A stretch of 64,000 nucleotides of DNA from Cryptomeria japonica (lineage: Eukaryota > Streptophyta > Pinopsida > Cupressales > Cupressaceae), in contig NC_081413.1 in NCBI RefSeq assembly GCF_030272615.1, positions 19,790,285-19,854,284 on the forward strand, read 5' to 3'. The notes under the pieces are model-generated. The model saw only the letters and a program-made list of their open reading frames with translations, did no database searches and had not been told where the DNA came from. A program made the position numbers and the translations under genes. This document shows positions 11,708 to 23,093 of the stretch, piece by piece. How positions within the stretch are numbered: position 1 is the stretch's first letter; every line of letters begins with the position of its first letter.

Positions 11708-12230
11708 ATGATGCACGTTCTATTGTGATATAGCCAGTTAAAACATAACCAATATAACAAAGAATAATAAAAAATAAACACAATTCTAGATCAAATGTTC
11801 TTCATTATTCTTCTGCAACTCCAACCATTCTACCATTACAATGAAAAAGTCCCTATTTTAAACAATCACAAAAAATTTCCTTTTTGGGCAGTTTTTTATA
11901 AAATCCAAAAATTGCCATTTAAGGAATTTTTTAAATCTATCCCAAAAATCATGAAATATTCTAGAAATCTAAAAAAATTCCTACAACACAAAAAACAACT
12001 TTCTAATATCAAAAAGATTACGAGCTCAAAATTACCTAAAAAAACCTTCTAAAAAAATGAAAAAGAAAGTAAAAGCCAATTTTGAGGCCTTAGATGAAGG
12101 AATCCGGCCCTGAAAATTTGAATTTTTGGAGGCCCTACCAAACTAGGTTCCATCGGTAATCCAATCAACTCCTCAAGATCTACGTCCATGTAAACTTTCA
12201 GCCCAATTGGACAATCGAGTCAAAAATTAT
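11708..12230. other. Non-coding gap inside the transposase-like gene (insert or intron)
   Basis: AT-rich, A-rich sequence without a coherent frame between the GASLKRAL block and the frame SLHHIVDWFSSALSH that starts at about 12245. The protein context continues across it, so it is either an intron or a small inserted repeat. I could not identify convincing splice sites or a target duplication. Confidence 0.45.
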
Positions 12231-13000
12231 GACCCCACGAAGTCCCTGCATCATATTGTTGATTGGTTTAGCTCAGCATTGTCACATAGAGGTACTCTTG
12301 ATTCAACAGTGACCAGATTCTTTTGGTTGGTTGAGGAGGGAACAGTGGGAGAAAGATTGGATTGTCAAACAATTAAAGATTCTTCAAAGATGCATTCATT
12401 TCTCTACTCAGATGCAAGTACATGGACCATTTGGACATGAGCATTGGCTTGTTTTTGCCAGAGTTGTGTTTGGTGTGATTGGGATCAGTGCAAGTCAAGT
12501 GAGTGGGTTGATACATGGCTTCCACAATATCTAACTCCTTTATCTCAAATAATATCCTTGTTAAATGATGACATCAAGTATGACTGTCTATCAGATCTTG
12601 TATAGCCAGGACATGTTTTTGTAGTTGTTACACCGCAAGGGAATGAAGAGAGATCAAAATATTGGTTGGCACGACATGTACGGGAAAACAAAAACTAACA
12701 CAACCAGTGACAAATGATGATGGGTTCACATATCCCACAAGTTTAGTTGTTGTTGTGGTCACTTGGTTGTGAACATACATGATTAGAAAGAGTGACATAC
12801 CTACATTTGAAGACTATGAGAGACACAAAACCATTCTCATGTATTCACACCTTATTATATCTACAAATGTCAAGTTGTTGAAGCGTCAAGCAAAACCAAA
12901 GACCAAAGAGCTATGGATAGTGACTACTGCTGATCATGAAGAAATACTAGATACTCTTAAGCAAAGAGATGACCCTTCAAGCACACTTGAGTAGTAGGTC

Positions 13001-14367
13001 TTTAATGGTGTCTTATTTTTTTATCATGCATTTCATTTCAAATAATGATCATAAAACCTTAATGTTCAGGTTTTTTACGTGTATATTAAGGATGTGTTCA
13101 AAATGAAGGTCTATTGATGAATGTTTTTTTTTGCAACATAGTTTTCGCATGCAAATAGAGGGTACACTCGATATAATTCGAAGGGACGTATTTTGCAACA
13201 TGGCTTATTATCATGAATTTGATGAGCATTATAATTTTTGATGATATAATTATCGCAAAACCTTTATGCTCATGCAGGTCTTTTTGATGATATACAACAC
13301 TATCACATTATGATTTTTGCATCAACATAGTGGGTTCACTCGATATAATTCAAAGGGATGTATTTTTACGGTATATAATCCCGCTTTTTCATTTATTATC
13401 ATGCATTTCAGTTAAAGTGATTATCATAAAGCCTTTATGTTCATGCATGCATTTTATATGTAGACTAATAATTCTTAAAAATATAGATTCATGCTAGATC
13501 ATTCGTTGTTGACTAGTTTGCTCTTGGTGATCATACATATTCCTTGGGGTTATCAATATTTTTCTACTTTTTTTTTTTTTTTTCAAGAACTACAAAAATT
13601 TACAGCCAAACACAACAACGTATGCTCTATGTGCATTAATGAGACTAAATTTTATGTGTAAACACTAAGTCCCTCACTTTGTCAATGCTATTAAATTTTG
13701 TAAACTTTCATACACTATGTCAAGTGAATGTATTGCCATTCAGAAATGACAATATCTACCATCATCTTCAACCATGTAGAGAATGCAGTGAGAAATGCAG
13801 TGAGAAGGGCTTTAATCAACATGTGTCTTTCTTCAAAGTTATGCTTGTAGAATTTGCAGAGAAACTAGTAAGTTTCATAATTATACAATCTTGTACGTCT
13901 TAAAAATGTTTCAAATGATCTATTTATAATTTGACAAAATAATTTTTATTAAGTGTTATAATTTTTTTCTTGTAGCACATTTCATTCTGCATAAAAAAGT
14001 TGTTTATTTGGGTCTTCATTTATATGCATGCATTTCTCTACGTAAGATTTTATCTTAGGACATGAGGATGTCTGATGCAGATGAAGTGGGATGTTGTATT
14101 TATATATGGATGTGAATTGATGTAACTTTGTTATGATGATATATGATGTTCATGAGCAAACTGGTTTAGTTATATTAATGATATACAATGTATCTATACA
14201 TGATTACATTGGTGTAGTTATATTGATAATGATGAAAAATCATATTTGCATATTCATTCATGGATTTCACATGCAAGTGTAATGGTAATTATGTGTATAC
14301 AATACATGGAAATATTGATAATCATTATCTGTCTACAATGTAATGCTTGTTTATCTATATTTTTTCA
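13001..14367. other. AT-rich spacer after the transposase-like gene, with an imperfect 172-bp duplication
   Basis: No gene recognised. The segment near 13160-13200 (ACTCGATATAATTCGAAGGG) recurs at 13333-13372 with few changes, as does the ATTATCATGCATTTCA context on either side, which indicates a diverged duplication with a period of about 172 bp. A poly-T tract lies at 13569-13583. The short frames here are not conserved-looking. Confidence 0.55.
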
Positions 14368-15165
14368 TTGAATGAGTTTGACGATTTTTTTATCTACTAA
14401 AAAAATAATACCCTAATAAAAACGTAGGGAATCTTGAAAAACCGATATAGGATTTTGTAGGAACCCCTCTCATGACCCTATAGTTTCAAATGAATCATTC
14501 GCAGGTGCCATGGATTCTGAGTTAGGGCCCATCAAAGTTTGACAATTTTTAGCACTTAGGATGCTCAAGGGACGACACCGGTAGGGTATGACCCCGAGAA
14601 TTTGACCGAGTGGGGGGAGGGGGAATACGAGCATGCATAGGGTAATAATGCCTAACTGGACATGTTGAAATTGACGGTTTGTGATCACGACAAGCAAAAC
14701 GAGGAATTGGCCACGCGACAACATTTGATTGAATGAGACTAATGATTTTTTCATCAACTGGAAAAATGCTTCCCTAATAAAACTATAGGGAATATTTAAA
14801 AACCAATATAGTATTTTATAGGGACCCCTCTCATGGCCTCGTAGGTTCAAATGGATCATTCGCAGGTGCCCTAGATTCTGAGTTAGGGCCCGTCAAAGTT
14901 TTTCAATTTTTAGCACTTAAGACGCTCAAGGGACGACGTTGGTAGGGTATGACCCTGAGTGTTCGACCAAGTGGGGGGGAAAAATAGGAGCATGCATAGG
15001 GTAAGAATTCCTAACTAGACATGTCAGAACCGATGGTTTGTGATCACGATGAGCAGACAAGAAATTGGTCACACGACAACATTTGATTGAATGAGTGATG
15101 ATTTTTTTGCCAACTAAAAAAATGTTGCCTTAATAAAACCGTAGGGAATCTTGAAAAACTAAGAT
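14368..15165. repeat. Tandem repeat of about 360 bp, 2.2 copies
   Basis: Units start at TTGAATGAG (14368), TTGAATGAG (14729) and TTGAATGAG (15087). The first two are full (361 and 358 bp) and the third stops after about 80 bp. Landmarks kept in both full units are CATTCGCAGGTGCC, GAGTTAGGGCC and TTTGTGATCACGA. It lies between the two convergent genes. The open frame on the minus strand (14859-14470) is not supported as a gene. Confidence 0.88.
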
Positions 15166-15794
15166 GAATCATTTCAACACATGAATCCCCCATTGACAAC
15201 GTTTTTTAAAATTTTGAGAAATCTTGAGCAATTTTGCCAATATGAGTACCCTATGACTAGACATAACAAATATTGGTCTAGATGACCTTATTACATAAAA
15301 AATGATTATATTTCACATTATTTACATTGAGAATCCATCACAACACTTGTCTTCTAGATTTGACCTCATGGAGGCTTGATGAGAAAGGAGGTCATTAAAT
15401 TTGGTGAAGTCGCCAAAGGCAACCAAATTTAACACTTACGATTTACATGAAATAAATTATATATAATCTAAAGATTAAAAAAACAACACTTACGATGAAA
15501 TGAAATGAATTGTGTTGTTCATTATATAACCATTATTTACCATTGTTAATTATTGGATTGAAGATTAAAGTTTAAAATGATAACACCATGCACACATGAG
15601 CAACAATTTATATGATCAAATATCAACTTCTGTAATATGAAAATGTCAAATGATTAGAAGTGTATGTCCATACACAAATATAGCATAAATGCCAACTCAA
15701 ACAAAATGTATGTCTATATATGTGAATGTATGTCCATATACAAAATATCCATGCCAACTAGAAATGTAAGCATCCCTAAACTATCTATAACATC
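15166..15794. other. Non-coding spacer downstream of the minus-strand gene
   Basis: AT-rich, no coding signal seen. It contains a short repeated phrase (ATGTATGTCCATATAC-like, near 15660 and 15725). It would hold the 3' ends of the two convergent genes. Confidence 0.5.
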
Positions 15795-16944
15795 CTAAGC
15801 TCTTGATGGATCATCAAAATCGATCCTCTTCACCACACTGCTCGGCTTTGAAGGATCCTGAACAAGAAAAAACAAACCACGATTAAGATTAGTTATATTA
15901 TATAACTCACATTCAAAAATTTGACATAAAAATGAACTATAATTGAACTATTCTTGTTTACCTCATCTCCACATTTTCTCTTTGGCTTTGGAGGACTCTT
16001 GATGTATGTCTTCAGTAGAGGAGGTATGTTTTCAATATTTTCATACACAACCTACATATGTTCACAAACATGACATTGATAGAAGTTAACATATAATGGT
16101 CACTGATAATAACAAATTATATCTACTAAACATAAAATAAAATAAAATGCATGTACCCAAGACATCTCTTCTTCTTCTTCCTCTTCATCTTCAAGTATAG
16201 TGGGTGTAGTCAACAAGGATGTGAAGCCAAGAATTTTTTGTACATATACAAAACAAGTATATGAAACTATCAATATATGTCTAGACATGTATAATCATTA
16301 TAAGTTATTTAAACTATTCATTCAGTCATATTTGTATTCATTTACTATTCTCTTGTCTCCAGTTGCACTACCAAATCCCAAATCACACAGCCCCACACTC
16401 ATGCTACTTGTGCCCTACAAGAGTAAAATAAGATATACATGCAAGTTACTACATAATCTAATTAATGCCAATATAAATGATGAGCATGTATATCTAATAA
16501 AATACAAATGACTAGGTGCAATAATCTATGTACCATAAAGCTATCGAGGCCAAATGAAATGGTCGTCAAAGTGCCCTCCTGGATCTATGTCAACTCCTCC
16601 TCTATCATCAACTGTTAAATAGACCATGTAAATAAACATTAGTACTTAATATTATCTAGATTATAATTATTCATTTAAATATAGAATGAACTGTGAAAAT
16701 ACAAATCTTACCACTACATCATCAACGTATGATGAAGGTGCCTCCTCGCCTCTAGCATGTGAGGACTCTCCAGGGTATCCTCCAATTCTTGTCATAACAT
16801 TTGGTGCATCGTGCATCTCATGCACCTCATAATATGTAGTGTGCGTAGGAGGATTAACAAGTTGTCCAATTGGACCCAAGAATAGGCGCCCAGACATGAC
16901 ACAACTATGAGGCATAGGACACACAAATGAGTGGATCAAAGGAG
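15795..16944 (-). pseudogene. Minus-strand multi-exon gene, 3' exons (part C)
   Basis: Six short coding segments are separated by introns with GT...AG borders, all in phase 0. The last exon 15795-15857 ends FDDPSRA with TAG. 15962-16051 reads VVYENIENIPPLLKTYIK and ends at GAG|GTAAAC. An exon from about 16270 to 16157 carries an acidic run (LEDEEEEEEEMSW|GTACAT). One near 16425-16343 reads GTSSMSVGLCDLGFGSATGD. One near 16610-16532 reads QEGTLTTISFGLDSFM and has one in-frame TAG. An exon from 16944 to about 16711 reads HARGEEAPSSYVDDVV|GTAAGA. The reading then continues in part B beyond the copia insert, with a frame change near the junction. The protein is not recognised. The intron phases argue for a real, once-functional gene. 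Confidence 0.65.
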
Positions 16945-18502
16945 TGTTGGCATTTGGCATTATAACAAACAAGGAGAGATTGTTGGCATTTCAATAAGGA
17001 TATTGAGAAGGTTGTTGATGATTATGGATAAAACTGATTAAGGATGTTTTAAAGTCTTAATATTATTATTTTGTCATTGATGTCAAGAAATTGATTTTCT
17101 AATTCAGTATGATGTTGCCATATCTTGAGAAGTATGATTTGATGAGTATAAAGATGTCGGTAAAAGACACAGAAAGAATATGATGAGTAAGGGGAGGAAT
17201 AAGTTATTCAATGGCCAACTATTACTAAGTTAGACAATGATGAGATCATGATGTTTAGATTGTTTTGATATCATACATATGTTATTGATTGTAAGGTTAA
17301 TACTATACTATGTTACCGAGCAAAGAACCTAGTCAGTAAACCCTAAGGAACCTTGTCGGTAAACCCTAAGGAACCTAGTTGGTAAAACCTAAGGTTATCG
17401 CTATCGGTTAATGAAGGCAAAATGTCTATCGAGTGAAGTTTAGTATTTACCGAGTTGCAACTAAATAATAACAGAATTCATTGAAGGAATAAAAGCATTA
17501 TTTAATGATGGAAGCTAATGAGTTGGCTATGATTAAATGATTGGTATGCCATGAATGAAGTTTGTTAAAGAATCTATGGCAAAGAAAAATTGGTAGGAAG
17601 ATCTATAGCTCAGATTGAACTGCAATACCCTAGCACAGGTTCCAAGAAATGTATGCAAGTTCCTAGGCGAGGTAAAACGTTTTCAGATCGAAGGATACAT
17701 TGAACCTGGTCAAGTTTTAAGATCTGATGGTTATGATTGATCATGGGAAATGTGATCAAGGAGATTAAACGGTTAGCTATTGTTTGTAAATAAGGAACTA
17801 TTGATAAACAATGTATGTGGGCAAGTGTATGCACAGGGATGCTACATAGTGATTACCGAGCACAGAATCTTGAAGACCTATTTTGAATAATAGAGTATAG
17901 AGCCCAATAGATGGATAAGATTAGTTCTATGTCTATATTGTATTGAGCAAATAAGAATCTTCTTTACCATTTTAGATGTGAAGTTGCAGATAGATTTTAT
18001 TACTGTTATTTTGTAAAGTGATAGAAAATCTCTTAACCAAGTGGACTTAATAGTCTTATTTGTAAAACCCTCTAGCAAGGTGACATTCTGATTGAGTGTT
18101 TGAAATCCTTTAACAAGGTCACTTCTAACAAGGTGAAGATCTTAACAGATCTAAGGGAAATCCCTTAACCGGGTCACATCTAGCAATGTGTTTGTAATCT
18201 TTAATAGGATTTCCTTTTAGCCAAGCATACTCTAGAAGAGTATATTTCTTAGTGGGTCCAAAATCCCACAATGGTTTTTCCCTATTTGGGTTTCCACGTT
18301 AAATCTGGTGTTATGAGTGTTATGATGTTTATATGCTTTTGAGTTTGCATGTTTAGCAGTTTTGGTTATATTACTGATGTATAGGTTACTGAGGTTGAAT
18401 CTAATGTTTTTATGGAAAATTAAGTTTGTATGATTCACACCTCCCCCCCTCTCATCTTATTAGTTTGGCATTTGTACTTCACATTAAGTATCAAAACTAT
18501 CA
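16945..18502 (+). repeat. Copia-1 5' LTR
   Basis: 1558-bp LTR, TGTTGGCATT...AACTATCA. It has three 23-bp tandem units (GAACCTAGTCAGTAAACCCTAAG type, 17325-17393) where the 3' LTR has two. The expected TATA box is mutated here to TGTAAATA (17785-17792); the other LTR keeps TATAAATA. Confidence 0.94.
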
Positions 18503-18504
18503 AT

Positions 18505-18516
18505 TGGTTTCAGAGC
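18505..18516 (+). other. Copia-1 primer binding site
   Basis: TGGTTTCAGAGC starts two bases after the 5' LTR. It differs by one base from the usual TGGTATCAGAGC complementary to initiator tRNA-Met. Confidence 0.88.
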
Positions 18517-18567
18517 TTTGGACTCCGGAGGAAAAAGTTTAAAAGTACTTGAGGAAAAGATCCAAAG

Positions 18568-19493
18568 ATGTATAAGAGGGATGCACCGAAGCTGAACAAG
18601 TCAAGTTTCTCTACATGGCAGAAAAGGATGAAGTTGCACCTATCAGGAATTGGAGAATATGTTATATATTAACTGGAGAATTATCTCATCACACCGAGCA
18701 CCTATCCATTGACAATGGAAGAGATAAAGGTAAAGCAAGAACATATTCAAGCAATGATTGAAATAACATCTGCATTGACCAATTCAGAGTTTGATGATCT
18801 AGAAGGTTGCAATAATGAAAAGGCAATGTGGGACAAGCTCATATCTGTGTATGGAGGTGATGAACATGTTCAAAGAGCAAAAGTGGACAGTCTAAGAGGA
18901 CAACTTGAATCTATGAGGATGAATGAAGGTGAGAACATAACCCAATACAATACAAGACTAAAGGAGATTGTCAATCAAATCAAAGGAGCGGGTGGAACCA
19001 TTGAAGAAAAGGATATAAAAAATAAGTTGTTAAGAACCCTTCTAATAGCTTATGCAATCCGAGTCTCTACAATCAATGAATTGAGATCTGTACCCAATAT
19101 GCCAGTTTCTTTAGATGCTACTATTGGTAAGCTACATGCATTTGAGTTGAGTAATTTTGATAACAGTGGGTCATCGATAAATAAAGTTGAATATGCATTT
19201 AGTTCTTTTCATCTTGATGAGTCTAATGATTACAATGAAAGAAAGTATAAGTACTCTGAAGGAGATCACAGTGGAGCAAGTGAAAGATTTTACAAGAACA
19301 TGGAGGAAGTACACAAACTATATGAGGAAATTAGAAAGTAGGAAGAGTTTGAAGCACTATTAGCCAGAAGGTTACCAAGAGGAAAAGGTAAGTATAAAGG
19401 AAAACTAGCTTTGAAATGTTTCAATTGTGATAAGATAGGACATATGGCTTCTGATTGTCCTGACAAAGATTCTACTGAAAAGAGAGATTACTG
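18568..19493 (+). pseudogene. Copia-1 gag, with stops
   Basis: Gag starts at ATG 18568 (MYKRDAPKLNKSSFSTWQKR). It is interrupted by a stop near 18667 and then reads on for 210 codons with the copia gag signature (WDKLISVYGGDEHVQRAK, LRGQLESMRMNEGENITQY). After another stop it reaches a CCHC knuckle, CFNCDKIGHMASDCP, near 19420. The start at 18568 is preferred to 18709 because the frame and the conserved LSGIGEYVIY motif begin upstream. Gag would form the capsid of the cytoplasmic virus-like particle. Confidence 0.88.
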
Positions 19494-19629
19494 AGATGAT
19501 AGATAGAAAGATAATCATTACAGAGGACACTGAGACTTCAGAAGAAGAGATAGAAAGATATGCTTAATAGCTGACGAGGAATCCAATGATGATAAATCAG
19601 ATGAAACTGATACAGAGGAAGTAGTTTAT

Positions 19630-20830
19630 GTGGATATCAAAGATGGATCAGATGAAGAAAGGTATGAAGAAAAAGCCCTAATATCTCACATAAATACTAA
19701 TGATTCTTGGATCATAGATAGTGGATGCTCACAACACATGACAAGTGATAAACACAAGTTTGTTATGTTAGAAGACTATGATGGAGGCTATGTAAGATTT
19801 GGTAATGATGCACCATGTCCGGTAAAAGGTAAAGGATCCATAACACTTCTTGACAATGCAAAGTAAACAATACAGGATACCAAATAGAATTTCAGAAAGG
19901 AATTGTCAAAGTTCATGACAAGCATGGAAAGTTAGCTGCTACCGGGACACAAACAAAAGGTAACACATTTCACCTTGACGCAACTCGGAATAAATGTTTG
20001 TATGCAAAGATAGATGATACCTGGTTATGGCATAAAAGGTTTTGTCATGTAAATTTTGATAATCTGATCAAAATAAGCAAGAAGCACCGAGTAAGAGGTC
20101 TACCGAGTTTGGAAAAACCTAAGAATGCTATGTGTCGAGGATGCCAGATGGGTAAAATGACAAGATCAAGCTTTGCAAGTAAGTCTTACACTTATAAGGG
20201 AATTTTAGATCTTGTGCACACTGATCTTTGTGGTCCTATGAAAGTTCAAAGTTATTATGGTGATAAATATTTCATATTATTTCTGGATGATTATTCAAGG
20301 ATGATGTCAGTTATGTTTTTAAAAGAAAAATCAGAAGCTTTTCAAATGTTTAAATGGTACAAGGTAAGAGTTGAAAATGAAACAAGAAGACAACTGAAAT
20401 GTCTTAGATCAGATAGAGAAGGAGAGTTTGCATCTGATGAGTTCAACTTATTCTGCAATGATCATGGTATAAAAAGACAAGTCTCTGCATCGAGAACTCC
20501 ACAACAAAATGGAATTGCTGAAAGAAGAAATAGATCTATTGTGGATTGTGCCAGAACCCTGATGATTGAAAAGAAAGTGCCACAAATATTTTGGAGAGAA
20601 GCAATAAGCACAACAGTTTACACCTTGAATCGAGTACAACTAAAGAAAGGTACTTTGAAGACACCATATGAAATCTAGTATGACAAGAAACCTAATGTAA
20701 GTTATTTTAAAATCTTTGGAAGTAGATCCTATGTACACAAAGATGATAGAAATGGCAAGTTTGATCAGAAAAGTGAAGAAGAAACATTTCTTGGTTATTC
20801 TTTAGAAGTAAAGCATTTAAATGTCTAATC
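19630..20830 (+). pseudogene. Copia-1 protease and integrase, frameshifted
   Basis: The protease active site is WIIDSGCSQHMTSDKHKF (about 19707). After a frame change the integrase zinc-binding module reads LWHKRFCHVNFDNL then CRGCQMGK. The catalytic core follows with VHTDLCGPM (first Asp), FLDDYSRM, LRSDREGEF (second Asp) and TPQQNGIAERRNR (Glu), up to about 20678, where a stop interrupts it. The D-D-E residues are present, but frameshifts and stops prevent one polyprotein. Confidence 0.92.
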
Positions 20831-21169
20831 AAATCATCTAACAAAATAGTAGAAAGTGCAAATGTGAAAATTGATGAATTTGTAGAAAGAAATGATGAAG
20901 GAAATTCCAAGGAACCAGAAGATTATGATGAATTTGTCTATGTTCAACTGACAAGTCTTACTAAGAAAATTGCAGAAGGAAATAAAGAAAATATCCAGTT
21001 ACTGAGTGATGAAGAAGATCAGACAGAGCCTACCAAGCCTATATTAGCCAAGTATGTCAGAAGACATCATGCATTAAGTCAGATTATAAGAGATAACGAT
21101 GATCCAGTGATGACAAGGAACAAACTGAGATAGAACACATGTCTGATATCTAAATTTGAATCAAGAATA

Positions 21170-22681
21170 GTGAAAGAGGCATTTAACAGTGAAGATTGGA
21201 TAAATGCTATGACAGAAGAGATTGATAAAATTAAGAAGAATGACACATGGACACTGATACCAAGACTGAAGGACAAAAATGTAATCGGTACAAAGTGGAT
21301 TTTCAGAAACAAGCTAAATGAAAAAGGTGAGGTCATTCAAAATAAAGCAAGACTAGTTTGCAAAGGTTATGCTCAAGAAGAAGGAATTGATTATGGTGAA
21401 ACTTTTGCACCTATGGCTAGACTTAAAGGAGTAAGAACATTGTTGGCATATGCTACTTTCAAAAATTTTAAGGTATATCAAATGGATGTCAAATCTTCAT
21501 TTCTAAATGGTATATTAGAAGAAGAAGTTTTTATTGAACAACCTGAAGGATTTGTTGAAGACAAGAATAAAGATCAAGTATGTAAATTGAACAAGTCTGA
21601 AACAAGCACCTAGAGCATGGTATGAAAGATTGCACTCTTATTTAATCAAGATTGGTTTTATAAGGACAAGTGAAAATCGCAATATGTACATGAAGAATGA
21701 TGAAAATGGAATACTAATCTCAGCCATATTTGTTGATGATATTATATTTTGTGGAAATGACTCTTTATGCAAGAAATTTGGAAATGAAATCAGCAAAGAA
21801 TTTGAGATGTCATTAATCGGTGAGATAAAGTATTTTATAGGTTTACAGATACTGCAAATGGAAAATGAGATTTTCTTTACTCAAACCAAGTACATAAAAG
21901 AAATCTTGAAGAAATTTGGAATGGAGGATTCAAAACCTGTAAGCACTCCTATGACTACCAACTACAAATTATCAAAGAATGATGAATATACATCTATTGA
22001 TGAGACACTTTACTGATCCATGATTGGAAAGTTGCAATATGTTGTTCACAGTAGGCCAGATATAGCACATGCAGTAGGTATAGTTGCAAGATTCTCTGCA
22101 GATCCTAAGGAAACACACATGACAGTAATCAAGAGAATTTTTAGATACTTGAAAGGCACTAAGGATTATGGCTTAGTATATCAGAAAGGAAATGACTTTG
22201 ATTTAAAAGTTATACTAATGCTGATTGGGTAGGCAACAATGATGATAGGAAAAGCACAAGTGGAAGATCTTTCTTTTTAGGAGAAAGACTAGTGAGTTGG
22301 CTTAGCAAGAAACAAGGATGTGTTTCACAGTCAACAGCAGAAGTTGAATACATTGCTGCAGCATTGAATTGTACCAACATAGCATGGATCAAACAACTAT
22401 TGGAAGGTATAAATGAGAAAGTTACCGAGCCAGTAACTATATTCTGTGACAATACTCGTGCCATTAACATTTCAAAGAATCCTATTATGCACTCTAAGAC
22501 AACGTGCATCTCTATCAAATATCATTATCTTAGAGAAGAAGCTCAAGAGAAGAAAGTGGTGTTGAAGTATGTTAGCACAAAGGAACAAATAGCAGATATC
22601 TTCACCAAGCCATTGCCAAGGGACACATTTGAGTATCTCAGAAGTAAGTTAGGGGTCCTACCCCTATCTTCTACTCACTGA
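21170..22681 (+). pseudogene. Copia-1 reverse transcriptase and RNase H, frameshifted
   Basis: The copia RT starts WINAMTEEIDKIKKNDTW, continues with GTKWIFRNKLNEKGEV, YQMDVKSSFLNGILEEEVFI and the active-site box IFVDDIIFCGND (about 21735), then SRPDIAHAVG. RNase H follows with SWLSKKQGCVSQSTAEVEYI, FCDNTRAINISKNPIMHSKT and TKEQIADIFTKPLP, ending at 22681. There are at least three frame changes (near 21610, 22016 and 22230). Confidence 0.93.
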
Positions 22682-23093
22682 CCGAGTTCAGTGAAAGCAT
22701 CAATTCGATGACTCTATAGAATATCTTCTAGGAGTTGATGTTGATTTACACACTTTAGGATGTTTTCTAAAGGTGTGCAAGAAACAAAATAGGAAACAAT
22801 ATAGGGAATAAGAAATGAAGACAAAATGCTCTGACTGAGACTAAATTGACACATAACAGCAAGAATTCACTTCTTAGCGGAAGAAATTATGTTTTAGTTC
22901 TTTACTTTTTGGCATTGTTGTCAAAGGGGGAGAAGACTGAAGTAAAGCAAGACAGAAGAAGAGGAGAAGACTAATGTATGGGGGAGAATTCTGATGACAG
23001 GGGGAGAGCATTTCAGCATTTTAGAATCTCATAGCAATCTGAATCAATTAGGTCAACTCAATTGGTTTTGTCATCAATGCCAAAGGGGGAGAT
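22682..23093 (+). other. Copia-1 3' untranslated region with polypurine tract
   Basis: No coding signal. The polypurine tract AAAGGGGGAGAT at 23082-23093 abuts the 3' LTR. Similar purine tracts (GGGGGAGAA or GGGGGAGAGC) also occur near 22925, 22980 and 23000, so the tract appears duplicated several times in the 3' region. Confidence 0.85.

Larger units (their letters stand above)
9582..13000 (+). pseudogene. Transposase-like gene, degenerate (unassigned superfamily)
   Basis: One plus-strand frame runs from 9582 to about 11612 with only a handful of stops (9984, 10038, 10068, 11298). It then shifts frame and resumes after a non-coding stretch at about 12245. In order it encodes: an acidic Asn-rich N-terminus with a decapeptide repeat; a helix-turn-helix-like segment (CVDLNINRKTLDRALARR); a Cys/His cluster (PLKICNTCCCKYHVEF); an Asp-containing block DRHLIWSDNCMGQFKN (11491-11540); the block GHGKGEHDGAGASLKRAL (11615-11668); and, after the gap, VTRFFWLVEEG and a C-terminus read from about 12605 to 12994 (ARHVRENKKLTQPVTNDDGF, shifted once). 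The SDN..GQFKN and HGKGEHDGAGA pair recalls a family of transposase-like proteins I have seen described only as uncharacterised. A DDE-type nuclease is an inference. It faces the minus-strand gene that ends at 15795. Confidence 0.65.

Noticed and set aside
14470-14859. 129-codon minus-strand frame
   Set aside because: It lies within the 360-bp tandem repeat and is not kept open in the second unit.
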